DNA of 64,000 nucleotides, from positions 186,001 to 250,000 of the forward strand of contig NZ_LOKW01000024.1 of the NCBI RefSeq assembly GCF_002211305.1, in the 5' to 3' direction. Of this stretch, positions 1 to 7,874 are shown in pieces. The translations under genes were made by a program, and so were the position numbers. The first letter of the stretch is position 1. Each line of letters begins with the position of its first letter. The notes beneath the pieces were generated by a model. That model did not search any database. It worked only from the letters and a program-made list of their open reading frames with translations, and had not been told where the DNA came from. Origin of the DNA: Rhizobium sp. R634. GTDB taxonomy: Bacteria > Pseudomonadota > Alphaproteobacteria > Rhizobiales > Rhizobiaceae.

Positions 1-957
1 GTCGAGTCTCTTCAGATCGTCCTCATCGAGCTTCAGCTTGACGGCGGCCAGATTCTGGTCGAGCTGGTCGACACGCTTGGCGCCGATGATGACCGAGGTG
101 ACGAAAGGCTTGGCGAGGATATAGGCGAGCGCGACTGTCGCGACGCCGACGCCGTGCTTTTCGGCAACCTCGCGCATGACCGCGACGCAGGCCCAGGCCT
201 TGTCCTTGTCGACCGGCGGGAAATCGAAATTGGCGCGGCGGCCTTCGCCATTGCCGGGCGCGCCGGGACCATATTTGCCGGAAAGCAGACCGCCGGCGAG
301 CGGCGACCAGACCATCAGGCCAAGCTTCTCCTCCTGCATCATCGGCGCGATGTCGCGTTCGAGATCGCGGCCGGCGATGGAATAATAGGCCTGAACGCTT
401 TCGAAACGGGCAAAGCCGCGGCGTTCGGACAGGCCGAGCGCCTTGGAAATGCGCCAGGCCTGCCAGTTGGAAACGCCGATATAGCGCACGAGACCACGGG
501 AAACGAGATCGTCGAAGGCGCGCAGCGTCTCTTCGATCGGCGTGACCGTATCGGTCGCATGGATCTGATAGAGGTCGATATGATCCGTCTGCAGACGCTT
601 CAGGCTCGCCTCGACGGAATCCATGATGTGGCCGCGCGAGGCGCCGCGGTCGTTGGGCTTGTCGCCCATCACGCCGTAGACCTTGGTGGCGATGACGACG
701 TCCTTACGCGGTACGTCAAGGTTCTTCAACGCCTGGCCGAGCAGCCTTTCGGACTCGCCGAAAGAATAGACGTCGGCCGTGTCGATGAAATTGACGCCCG
801 ATGCAAGCGAACGCTCGACGATCCGGTCGGCGGCATTCTGGTCGACATCGGCGATGGCGCCCCAGGCGCTGCCCTGCTTGGCTTCGCCGAAAGTCATGGT
901 GCCGAGGCAGATTTCCGAGACGAAAAGTCCCGTATTTCCGAGTTGATTGTAACGCAT
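1..957 (-). CDS. Aldo/keto reductase, C-terminus cut by window edge
   Basis: NADPH-dependent aldo/keto reductase of the YajO/YghZ-like group, acting on carbonyl compounds in the cytoplasm; the substrate cannot be read from sequence. I translated the minus strand from ATG at 957 (start MRYNQLGNTGLFVSEICLG) and the frame stays open to base 1, giving 319 residues without a stop. Visible family features are the catalytic tetrad in FIDTADVY (Asp and Tyr), VIATKV (Lys) and YQIHATD (His), and the cofactor-binding SPLAGG segment. The family usually has about 320-350 residues, so only the tail is missing. The 234-bp gap to the divergent HAD gene at 1192 holds no other gene and should carry both promoters. 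Confidence 0.9.
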   Translation of the reverse strand, partial: MRYNQLGNTGLFVSEICLGTMTFGEAKQGSAWGAIADVDQNAADRIVERSLASGVNFIDTADVYSFGESERLLGQALKNLDVPRKDVVIATKVYGVMGDKPNDRGASRGHIMDSVEASLKRLQTDHIDLYQIHATDTVTPIEETLRAFDDLVSRGLVRYIGVSNWQAWRISKALGLSERRGFARFESVQAYYSIAGRDLERDIAPMMQEEKLGLMVWSPLAGGLLSGKYGPGAPGNGEGRRANFDFPPVDKDKAWACVAVMREVAEKHGVGVATVALAYILAKPFVTSVIIGAKRVDQLDQNLAAVKLKLDEDDLKRLD

Positions 958-1191
958 GGTCGAAAAATTCCTTTGTGTCTGCCGCAAGGGGGCTTGCGAA
1001 CTCAAGAACTTCATTTTTTTAATTATTGGCCTGCGCATGACAGGCACAGCCGTAGCTGGCTGCTGGGTGAGGCAAACTCGATGTAGTGCGGCGGCCGCGC
1101 TTTTCAACGCGCGTCCCGCACTGGAGGCAACCGCCCTCGTCTCGACACAGGCGGCCGATAGATTGCCGGCCCTATTTCAAGAGGTGTGCAT

Positions 1192-1896
1192 ATGGCGACG
1201 CGTCCACTGACCACCATCGGCTTCGATGCCGACGATACGCTTTGGCAGAACGAACAATATTACCGACTGACGGAAGCCCATTTTACCAGCCTTCTTGCCG
1301 ATTTCGCCGAAGGACCGAAGATTTCCGAGCGGCTGCTGGAAGCCGAAAAACGCAACCTTCGTCACTACGGCTTCGGCATCAAAGGCTTTACCCTGTCGAT
1401 GGTCGAAACGGCGATCGAGATCACCGAGGGCAAGGTCCCCGCGAGCGTCATTGCCAAGATCCTCGATACCGGCCGCGATCTTCTCAACCACCCGGTCGAG
1501 ACCATGCCGCATGTGCGCGACACGCTGGAGGCGCTTGCCGGCAAATATCTGCTTGTCATGATCACCAAGGGCGATCTCTTCGATCAGGAGCGCAAGCTTG
1601 CCCAATCCGGGCTCGGCGATTTCTTCGATGCCGTCGAGATCGTCTCCGACAAGACGGCCGTCACCTACCGCCGCATCTTCGCCAAGGTGGGCGACGGGCC
1701 GGAGCGGGCGATGATGGTCGGCAATTCGCTGAAATCGGATATCGTGCCGGCAATCGCGGCCGGCAGCTACGGCGTATTCGTGCCGCACGAACTGACCTGG
1801 GTGCTGGAGCATGTCGACGAGCCGACGGAAGCGCCGCGCTTCCGCAAGATCGGTCATCTCGGCGAATTGCGCGAGCTGATCGACCGGCTTTCGTGA
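1192..1896 (+). CDS. HAD-superfamily hydrolase
   Basis: Cytoplasmic phosphatase-like HAD hydrolase of subfamily IA type, 234 residues, usual size. Motif I with the nucleophile Asp is FDADDTLW near residue 13. The motif II region is VMITKGDLFDQ, and motifs III/IV fall in MVGNSLKSDIVPAIAAG. I chose ATG 1192 because AGAGGTG lies directly upstream; an in-frame GTG at 1186 would add only two residues. The family often dephosphorylates small phosphometabolites, but the substrate is unknown here. It is monocistronic and converges on the minus-strand gene ending at 1914. Confidence 0.88.
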   Translation: MATRPLTTIGFDADDTLWQNEQYYRLTEAHFTSLLADFAEGPKISERLLEAEKRNLRHYGFGIKGFTLSMVETAIEITEGKVPASVIAKILDTGRDLLNHPVETMPHVRDTLEALAGKYLLVMITKGDLFDQERKLAQSGLGDFFDAVEIVSDKTAVTYRRIFAKVGDGPERAMMVGNSLKSDIVPAIAAGSYGVFVPHELTWVLEHVDEPTEAPRFRKIGHLGELRELIDRLS

Positions 1897-1913
1897 CCGG
1901 ATTCAAGCAAACC

Positions 1914-2402
1914 TCATTGCGGCTTGGCGGGCGCCTTCGGAAAGAGCGATGGTTGCTCCGGTTCGGGCTGCGTTTTCGGCTGCGGGGCAGCAGCCAAGGG
2001 CTCGATCAGGATGCTGAAGGGAGCGCCGAGGCCGCGGCGCGGCGAGACCTTGGAATAATAGGGCCGCAACAGCCAATTGGTGTTTTCCTTGATCGTCGTC
2101 TCGAAACTCGAGCCGTCCTCGTCGGTGCCGAAGAAGGCCTCGTCATCGGGTTTCGACAGGTCGAATATCGCCAGGAAGGCGAACTTGCTCTTGGTGGCAA
2201 AGCTGACCTTCACGTGCTGGCCGGCGCGCACCGGCAGCGTATAGACGTGGCTGTTGCCGAATTTCGTCCAGCCCTTCAGCTGCATGGCGACGGCTGGAAA
2301 CTGCAGTTTTTCCAGCTTCTCGCCGGGCTCGAGCTGCGGCGCCTGCGCCATGGCGGGCGCGGTCAGGAAAAACAAGGCAGCGGCGGCGATCATCGTTCTC
2401 AT
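1914..2402 (-). CDS. Secreted hypothetical protein
   Basis: Unrecognised protein of 162 residues. It starts MRTMIAAAALFFLTAPAMAQ, a clear Sec signal peptide with an AMA-Q cleavage site, so the mature form is probably periplasmic. The rest is soluble and ends in a Pro/Gln-rich tail (PKTQPEPEQPSLFPKAP). I see no catalytic motif. ATG 2402 was preferred over an upstream in-frame start that would bury the signal peptide. It lies 11 bp downstream of tag on the same strand, so the two are probably co-transcribed, but no functional link is evident. Confidence 0.72.
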   Translation of the reverse strand: MRTMIAAAALFFLTAPAMAQAPQLEPGEKLEKLQFPAVAMQLKGWTKFGNSHVYTLPVRAGQHVKVSFATKSKFAFLAIFDLSKPDDEAFFGTDEDGSSFETTIKENTNWLLRPYYSKVSPRRGLGAPFSILIEPLAAAPQPKTQPEPEQPSLFPKAPAKPQ

Positions 2403-2413
2403 GAATGCATCTT

Positions 2414-3043
2414 TCACAGGCGCACCAGGGCGCTGCGCATCGCCTCCACCTCGGGCCGGCAATAGCAGCCCTCCAGATGATCGTTGACGAGACCCATCGC
2501 CTGCATGAAGGCATAAACTGTGGTCGGACCGACAAAGGTCCAGCCGCGTTTCTTCAGATCCTTCGAAATAACCGCTGACGTCGGCGTCGTCGGATTGGCT
2601 GCGATATGATCACGATCGACCACCGCCGGACGCTCGTTGTGGCCGGGCTCGTAGCGCCAAAAATAATGGGCGAGCGAACCGAATTCGTCCCGAAGTTCGA
2701 TGGCGCGCCTGGCATTATTGATGGTGGAGACGATCTTGCCGCGATGGCGGATGATGCCGGCATCGGCAAGGCAGCGAGCCACATCCTCCTCGCCGAAGCG
2801 CGCGACCTTCTCGAAATCGAAGCCGGCGAAGGCAGCGCGGAAGTTCTCCCGCTTGCGCAGGATGGTCAGCCAGGAAAGGCCGGACTGGAAGCCTTCGAGG
2901 CATATCTTCTCGAACAGGCGGATATCGTCGGTGACGGGGCGGCCCCATTCCTCATCGTGGTATTTGAGATAATCCGGCAGGTTGGCGTGCCAGTGACAGC
3001 GGCTCCTGCCGTCCTCGCCGATGATGATGCCAGTCGTGCTCAT
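2414..3043 (-). CDS. tag: DNA-3-methyladenine glycosylase I
   Basis: Base-excision repair glycosylase that removes 3-methyladenine from alkylated DNA. The 209-residue product carries the Tag signature: RCHWHANLP...YHDEEWGRPV near the N-terminus, LFEKICLEGFQSGLSW, and the C-terminal HLEGCYCR. The Cys and His residues at both ends match the structural zinc site of the family. E. coli Tag has 187 residues; this copy has a short extra N-terminus. I chose ATG 3043 (MSTTGIIIGEDG), since the longer frame up to 3100 adds a low-complexity leader unlike the family. Probably in an operon with the secreted protein downstream. Confidence 0.93.
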   Translation of the reverse strand: MSTTGIIIGEDGRSRCHWHANLPDYLKYHDEEWGRPVTDDIRLFEKICLEGFQSGLSWLTILRKRENFRAAFAGFDFEKVARFGEEDVARCLADAGIIRHRGKIVSTINNARRAIELRDEFGSLAHYFWRYEPGHNERPAVVDRDHIAANPTTPTSAVISKDLKKRGWTFVGPTTVYAFMQAMGLVNDHLEGCYCRPEVEAMRSALVRL

Positions 3044-3269
3044 GTCCGCTTCGATCTCCGTGGCCGGCTTGGTTTTCCGGCCTGATTCCGGCTTTACCAT
3101 TTGAAAACCGTCTTTCCAAACCGATCGGTAACCCTGACGAAAAGTTTATCCGGCCGGGCGGCCTTTCATGAATCGATCTTTACCATTCGCTGGCGGAAAG
3201 GTGGCAGCGTCTCAGCGGGCGGACATATGCCGCCAGCGCATTTTCGGTCATTTGTAGAGAGTTCGTCCG

Positions 3270-4016
3270 ATGATGAAACACCTTGTCCTTGCCGCATCCC
3301 TCTGCGGCATCTTCTCCACGGCCGCCATTGCAGACGACCGCTACGCCACCCGCCCGCCTGTCGTCCTGAGCCCCGATTTGACCGCGCCGTGGATCAATCA
3401 GCTTGGCGGCAGGGTTCGTCCCGTCGTCTACCAGCGGCCGGTCATCCAGCGCCAGCAGCGCGGCCTCTTCCAGCGCCGCGTCCTGCGCCAGGCGCCGCAG
3501 GCAGCACCCCAGACCGTATCGGCGATCAGACCCGGCATACCGGCGATCCGCAACCCGATCGAGCCGCAATTCCTGCCGCAGATGGTCGATTACGACACCA
3601 AGGAAAACCCCGGCACGATCGTCATCGATACCAACAACCGCTTTCTCTATCTCGTCATGGAAGGCGGCAAGGCCCGGCGCTACGGTGTAGGCGTCGGCAA
3701 GCCCGGCTTCGAATGGGCAGGCGTCCACAAGATCACCCGCAAGACGGAATGGCCGGACTGGACGCCGCCTTCCGAGATGATCAGCCGCGAAGCCGCCAAG
3801 GGCCACTACCTGCCGGCGCGCATGGACGGCGGCCCGGAAAACCCGCTCGGCGCCCGCGCCATGTATCTCGGCTCGACGCTCTACCGCATCCATGGCACCA
3901 ACGCGCCCTGGTCGATCGGCAGCGCCGTTTCTTCCGGCTGCATCCGCCTGCGCAACGAGGACGTCGTCGATCTCTACGACCGCGTCAACGTCGGGACCCG
4001 CGTCATCGTCATGTAA
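3270..4016 (+). CDS. L,D-transpeptidase (YkuD/ErfK family), first of a tandem pair
   Basis: Periplasmic peptidoglycan-modifying enzyme that forms 3-3 crosslinks or attaches proteins to meso-diaminopimelate. It has 248 residues: signal peptide at 1-21 (LAASLCGIFSTAAIA), a Pro/Arg/Gln-rich linker to about residue 90, then the YkuD domain. The catalytic motif is seen as RIHGTNAPW followed by SSGCIRLRNEDV, with the nucleophile Cys in SSGC. It starts at a double ATG (3270/3273) with only a weak ribosome site. The catalytic domain is clearly paralogous to the gene at 4243 (shared GTIVIDTNN, DNPLGARAMYL-like and HGTNxPW segments). Confidence 0.93.
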   Translation: MMKHLVLAASLCGIFSTAAIADDRYATRPPVVLSPDLTAPWINQLGGRVRPVVYQRPVIQRQQRGLFQRRVLRQAPQAAPQTVSAIRPGIPAIRNPIEPQFLPQMVDYDTKENPGTIVIDTNNRFLYLVMEGGKARRYGVGVGKPGFEWAGVHKITRKTEWPDWTPPSEMISREAAKGHYLPARMDGGPENPLGARAMYLGSTLYRIHGTNAPWSIGSAVSSGCIRLRNEDVVDLYDRVNVGTRVIVM

Positions 4017-4030
4017 TGGCACACATAATA

Positions 4031-4125
4031 GCTGGAGCGTTTCCAGCAAAAGCGTGCAGTATTTTTCTTGTAAAAACAAAATGATAGAGCGTTTCCGTGT
4101 TTTCCCGAAAAACGGAAATGCTCTG
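4031..4125. repeat. RIME-like two-palindrome intergenic repeat, copy 1
   Basis: The gap between the two L,D-transpeptidase genes contains a degenerate first half with the core CAAAAGCGTGC (about 4051-4061) and a clean second palindrome at 4086-4124 (AGAGC.TTTCCGT / ACGGAAA.GCTCT). Layout and core resemble the copies at 5749, 10523 and 42643 in this window. The assignment to rhizobial RIME-type elements is by recollection of that family. Confidence 0.6.
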
Positions 4126-4242
4126 GCAAGCCGCAAGAACAGGCGGCCAGCCCTCCCGAATTTGCTTTCCCCGGCCGGACCGATCTTGAATCGGACAGAA
4201 GTTCATGTAGCTTCAGGCGGATTTGCTTGAGGGGAATCGATC

Positions 4243-4929
4243 ATGATCAAATTGATGTCAGGTCTGGCTGCGGCCGGACTTGTTCTGTCCTTGATGTCTA
4301 CATCTGCCTTTGCCGCGCCTGCCGGCTCCGATAACGCACGGCGTCCGACGCAGATCGTGCGCGTGGCGCAGATGCCGAAATATGTGAAGCCGCAGTTCAA
4401 GCGCAAGAAAGTGCGCCTGGTAACGACGGAACCGGTCGGTACGGTCATCATCGATACCAACAACAAATATCTCTATCTGGTCGAAGGCGGCAACCGCGCC
4501 ACCCGCTACGGTATCGGCGTCGGCCGTGAAGGCTTCGGCTGGTCCGGCATCGTCAAGATCGGCCGCAAGGCCGAATGGCCGAGCTGGACGCCGCCGGCCG
4601 AAATGCGCCGCCGCGAAGCCGCCAAGGGCCACATCATTCCCGCTTTCCAGGAAGGCGGCGAGGATAATCCGCTCGGCGCCCGCGCCATGTATCTCTATCA
4701 GGGCGGCCGCGACACCATCTTCCGCATCCACGGCACCAACCAGCCCTGGACGATCGGCCTCAACATGTCTTCCGGCTGCATCCGCATGATGAATGCCGAC
4801 GTGATGCATCTTTACGATCGCGCCCCCGTCGGCACGAAAGTGATCGTCATCGGCCCCGGCAACCGGCAGGGCAAGGTGGCGTTCGAGGACAGGGGCATCG
4901 ACGTGCTGCGCACGATGTTCGGCGGCTGA
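4243..4929 (+). CDS. L,D-transpeptidase (YkuD/ErfK family), second of a tandem pair
   Basis: Second periplasmic L,D-transpeptidase, 228 residues. Signal peptide (LAAAGLVLSLMSTSAFA) is followed by a short basic linker (QFKRKKVRL) and the YkuD domain. Catalytic residues are seen in FRIHGTNQPW and MSSGCIRMMNADV. ATG 4243 has a good GAGGGGA ribosome site. Compared with the paralogue at 3270, the Pro-rich linker is missing and a C-terminal tail (GKVAFEDRGIDVL) is added. In Rhizobiales such enzymes shape polar cell-wall growth and can tether outer-membrane barrels to peptidoglycan; an outer-membrane barrel gene follows at 5052. Confidence 0.93.
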   Translation: MIKLMSGLAAAGLVLSLMSTSAFAAPAGSDNARRPTQIVRVAQMPKYVKPQFKRKKVRLVTTEPVGTVIIDTNNKYLYLVEGGNRATRYGIGVGREGFGWSGIVKIGRKAEWPSWTPPAEMRRREAAKGHIIPAFQEGGEDNPLGARAMYLYQGGRDTIFRIHGTNQPWTIGLNMSSGCIRMMNADVMHLYDRAPVGTKVIVIGPGNRQGKVAFEDRGIDVLRTMFGG

Positions 4930-4950
4930 GCAACACTTGTGAAAAAACGA

Positions 4951-4980
4951 AAGGCGCATTTTGACGCGCCTTTTCTTTTC
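4951..4980 (+). terminator. Rho-independent terminator after second L,D-transpeptidase
   Basis: A 7-bp GC-rich stem (AAGGCGC 4951-4957 with GCGCCTT 4966-4972) with an 8-nt loop is followed by a T-rich tract (TTCTTTTC). It sits 21 bp after the stop codon at 4929 and separates that gene from the outer-membrane barrel gene. Confidence 0.82.
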
Positions 4981-5051
4981 CTTAGACTTTGCGGCGGAAA
5001 GCTGGCACTGCTGCCTAAGAGTCGACATATTTGCAATATCGGGGCTAATCA

Positions 5052-5726
5052 ATGACATATGCGCTGCGTTCCTCCGCCTCCCTGCTTGCGGGCATCGCGC
5101 TTTTCACCATCTGTTCTGCAGCCTCCGCCTCGGCGGAAGACCTGGAATTTTCCATTTACGGCGGCTATCAGACCGCACCGCACAGTGGCGTCGATGTCTC
5201 CGACGGCACGAGCTTTACTGCCGGATGGGAAGGCAAGTCCTTCGGCAGCCCGCCCTATTACGGCGCTCGCGTCACCTGGTGGCTCGAGGATTTCAACAAG
5301 CCGAACTGGGGTATCTCGCTCGATTACACCCATGACAAGGTCTATGCCGACGACGACACGCTCGCCAAGGCTGGCTGGTCGCATTTCGAATTCACCGACG
5401 GCCTGAACCTTCTCACCGTGAACGGTCTCTACCGCTTCCAGGATCCCGCCCGCCGCTGGACGCCCTATCTTGGCGCCGGTATCGGCGTGAACATTCCGCA
5501 TGTCGAAGTCATTCGTCCCGAAGGCAAGACGTGGGCTTATGAATTCGGCGGCGTGACGCTACAGGCGCAGGCCGGCGTCGACTTCAAGGTGACCGAGCGC
5601 TGGTCGACCTTCGTCGAATACAAGGGCACCTATTCGCGCGTCGACGTTCCGATCGACAGCGGCGACCGTCTGAAGACCAATATCTTCACGAATGCCGTCA
5701 ACGTCGGCGTGTCGTTCCACTGGTAA
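5052..5726 (+). CDS. lpxQ: Outer-membrane beta-barrel protein, probable lipid A oxidase LpxQ
   Basis: 224 residues: signal peptide about 1-28 (SLLAGIALFTICSAASASA), then alternating amphipathic strands with barrel features (FSIYGGYQ, YYGARVTWWLED, WGISLDYTHDKVY, PYLGAGIGVNIPH) and a C-terminal aromatic residue (VGVSFHW), typical of outer-membrane barrels. Size, signal peptide and the acyloxyacyl/OmpW-like fold fit the rhizobial enzyme that oxidises the proximal glucosamine of lipid A to 2-aminogluconate. That name rests on remembered features and was not checked by alignment; a generic barrel porin-like protein is the alternative. It has its own leader region, with a terminator upstream. Confidence 0.62.
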   Translation: MTYALRSSASLLAGIALFTICSAASASAEDLEFSIYGGYQTAPHSGVDVSDGTSFTAGWEGKSFGSPPYYGARVTWWLEDFNKPNWGISLDYTHDKVYADDDTLAKAGWSHFEFTDGLNLLTVNGLYRFQDPARRWTPYLGAGIGVNIPHVEVIRPEGKTWAYEFGGVTLQAQAGVDFKVTERWSTFVEYKGTYSRVDVPIDSGDRLKTNIFTNAVNVGVSFHW

Positions 5727-5748
5727 TATTGAATTTCGGCTGCGGTGT

Positions 5749-5835
5749 TAGAGCGGTTCAGCTTCGTTAGGCAGGACCGCTCTAGCCTTTTTGGAGAGAT
5801 GGAAAACCGCTTCGCAGTTTTCCTGAAATTGCTCT
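5749..5835. repeat. RIME-like two-palindrome intergenic repeat, copy 2 (inverted)
   Basis: First palindrome is TAGAGCGGT 5749-5757 with ACCGCTCTA 5776-5784. The second is built around GGAAAAC 5801-5807 and GTTTTCC 5817-5823, ending in GCTCT at 5835. Read on the minus strand it has the same order as the other copies (AAAACTGCGAAGCGGTTTT core). It lies between convergent genes and may also act as a bidirectional terminator. Confidence 0.62.
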
Positions 5836-6274
5836 ATTTCGTGCCGCAGCTGACCTTGCCCTCGGCGGCGTAGGGCTCGCTGCCGCCTGCGATCGTCAGG
5901 GAATAGGTGCCGCTGAAATTGGCCGCGGCCTTGCCGCGCTCGCCGGCGACCACGACCAGATCCAGCGTCGCTCCGCCGGTATCGTCATTACCCCCGTCGA
6001 AAACCTCCAGGAGCAGATCGCCGTCACGCGACCAGTGATTGGTCAGATGCTGCGATTCGAAGACACGCTTTCCGAAGACGGTCGCCTGGGCGGCATCCTT
6101 GATAACAAGCGCCCCGCGAAAATGGTTGAGCCGATGGCCGGCTTCGCTTTCGAAACCGCTTTCGAGCGTGAAGCGTGCTTGCTTGTCATCGGCCGAACAG
6201 AAAAAGCGGCTGTCGGCGTGGGCGATGCCCGCCTGCACGAGCAAACCCGCAAGAACAATCATTCCGCGCCACAT
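5834..6274 (-). CDS. Small secreted hypothetical protein
   Basis: Unrecognised 146-residue protein. The start MWRGMIVLAGLLVQAGIAHA is a Sec signal peptide, giving a mature form of about 125 residues beginning DSRFFCSADD. Two cysteines (SRFFCSADD and GKVSCGTK) sit near the two ends of the mature protein and could form a disulfide. Strand-rich composition suggests a small periplasmic beta-sandwich, but this is a guess. An alternative start is Met5 at 6262. It stands alone between the barrel gene and glcF; nothing in the context assigns a role. Confidence 0.68.
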   Translation of the reverse strand: MWRGMIVLAGLLVQAGIAHADSRFFCSADDKQARFTLESGFESEAGHRLNHFRGALVIKDAAQATVFGKRVFESQHLTNHWSRDGDLLLEVFDGGNDDTGGATLDLVVVAGERGKAAANFSGTYSLTIAGGSEPYAAEGKVSCGTK

Positions 6275-6316
6275 CGCCTAACCTCCCGAAAACGGCCAGG
6301 CGGGCCGTCGCAGGCA

Positions 6317-7627
6317 TCAAGCTAAGGGCAAACCCGTTAATTTTTCAGGCACAGCGCCGCCATAGGCCCAATCGAGCAATTCCACGGTATGCAGGATCGG
6401 AATGCCGGTGCCGGTGGCGATCTGGGTGATGCAGCCGATATTGCCGGTGGCGATGATATCGGCCTTGGTCGCCTCGATGTTCTTAACCTTGCGCGCCTTC
6501 AGCGCCGCCGAGATTTCCGGCTGCGTGATGTTGTAGGTGCCGGCGGAACCACAGCAGAGATGGCCTTCGGCGGGATCGCGCACCGTAAAACCCGCCGCTT
6601 TCAGCAATTGCTTCGGCTGAAGGGTGATGCGCTGGCCGTGCTGCATGGAGCAGGCGGAATGATAGGCGACCGTCAGGCCTTTCGGCATATGCGCGGGCAA
6701 GTCGAGGGTGGCGAGATATTCGGTGATGTCCTTGGCCAGTCCCGAAACCCTGGCGGCCTTTGCGGCATAGGCGGGATCGAGGCGCAGCATGTGGCCGTAA
6801 TCCTTGATCGTCGTGCCGCAGCCGGAGGCGGTTATAATGATCGCATCGAGCCCCTGCCCTTCGATCTCACGCGTCCAGATATCGATATTGGCCCGGGCGC
6901 TTTCGAGCGCCTGTTCGGCCCGGCCCATGTGATGGACGAGCGAACCGCAGCAGACCTCACCCTCCGGCACCACCACCTCGACGCCCAGCCGCGTCAGCAG
7001 CCGGATCGCAGCCTCGTTGATGGCGGGATCGAGCACCGGTTGGGCGCAGCCGGTCAGGATCGCCACGCGGCCGCGCTTTTCCGTCTCAGTCCCGTGCGTG
7101 CCGGGTTTTGCGAAGGCCGAAGCAGCGGGAATGCGGCGCGGCGCAAGCGCCAGCATGGCGGCAAAGGGCTTCAGCGCGCCACGTCGCATCAGCCCGGCAA
7201 AGGGCCGGCCGAGGCGGGCGAGATTAAGCGCCAGGCGGAACCGGCCGGGATAGGGCAGCACGGCGGCAAGGATGGCGCGCGTCAGCCGGTTCATCAACGG
7301 CCGCTTATAGGTCTTCTCGATATGGGCGCGGGCATGATCGACCAAGTGCATATAATCGACGCCCGATGGGCATGTGGTGACGCAGGCAAGGCAGGAAAGA
7401 CAGCGGTCGATATGGGTGACGACCTCGGCGTCGGCCGGGCGGCCGTTTTCCAGCATATCCTTGATCAAGTAGATGCGGCCGCGCGGGCTGTCGAGCTCGT
7501 TGCCGAGCGTCACATAGGTGGGACAGGTCGCGGTGCAGAAACCGCAATGCACGCATTTGCGCAGGATCTTCTCGGATTCGGCGACATGGGGGTCGGCGAG
7601 TTGGGCGGGGGTGAAGTTCGTCTGCAT
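6317..7627 (-). CDS. glcF: Glycolate oxidase, iron-sulfur subunit GlcF
   Basis: Electron-transfer subunit of glycolate oxidase (GlcDEF), which oxidises glycolate to glyoxylate and passes electrons to the membrane chain. 436 residues, normal length. Two 4Fe-4S motifs are visible near the N-terminus (CVHCGFCTATCP and CLSCLACVTTCPSG). Two CCG cysteine-rich domains follow in the second half, including EVCCGSLVHH and HLCCGSAGTYNI. It is the last gene of the minus-strand operon glcD-glcE-glcF, but an unusual 247-bp gap with a large inverted repeat separates it from glcE. Confidence 0.95.
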   Translation of the reverse strand: MQTNFTPAQLADPHVAESEKILRKCVHCGFCTATCPTYVTLGNELDSPRGRIYLIKDMLENGRPADAEVVTHIDRCLSCLACVTTCPSGVDYMHLVDHARAHIEKTYKRPLMNRLTRAILAAVLPYPGRFRLALNLARLGRPFAGLMRRGALKPFAAMLALAPRRIPAASAFAKPGTHGTETEKRGRVAILTGCAQPVLDPAINEAAIRLLTRLGVEVVVPEGEVCCGSLVHHMGRAEQALESARANIDIWTREIEGQGLDAIIITASGCGTTIKDYGHMLRLDPAYAAKAARVSGLAKDITEYLATLDLPAHMPKGLTVAYHSACSMQHGQRITLQPKQLLKAAGFTVRDPAEGHLCCGSAGTYNITQPEISAALKARKVKNIEATKADIIATGNIGCITQIATGTGIPILHTVELLDWAYGGAVPEKLTGLPLA

Positions 7628-7675
7628 CTAGCGGGGCCTCCACTTTGGGAAGACCTCGGGCGTAGTGCCCATGGC

Positions 7676-7851
7676 ACCCCCCTCTGTCCTGCCGGACATC
7701 TCCCCCACAAGGGGGGAGATCGGATCGGAGTGATGGCTTCCCCAAACAACTGGGCTACTGCAACTCCGATAGAACAGCGAGCGAGCAATGGTCCAACCTC
7801 TTGCCGATCTCCCCCCTTGTGGGGGAGATGTCCGGCAGGACAGAGGGGGGT
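7676..7851. repeat. Perfect 48-bp-arm inverted repeat between glcE and glcF
   Basis: The left arm 7676-7723 and right arm 7804-7851 are exact reverse complements over all 48 bases, separated by an 80-bp spacer. Each arm holds its own palindrome (ATCTCCCCC-ACAA-GGGGGGAGAT). The spacer starts with a nested pair, ATCGGAGT 7724-7731 and ACTCCGAT 7763-7770. No coding function fits. It looks like a rhizobial repeat or miniature element inserted inside the glc operon; in glcDEF mRNA it would fold into a very stable hairpin. Confidence 0.88.
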
Positions 7852-7874
7852 AACCCAGACGCAAACTCATCCTC

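Noticed and set aside
7628..7874. Several short frames in the glcE-glcF gap
   Set aside because: They are produced by the palindromic repeat and lack ribosome sites.
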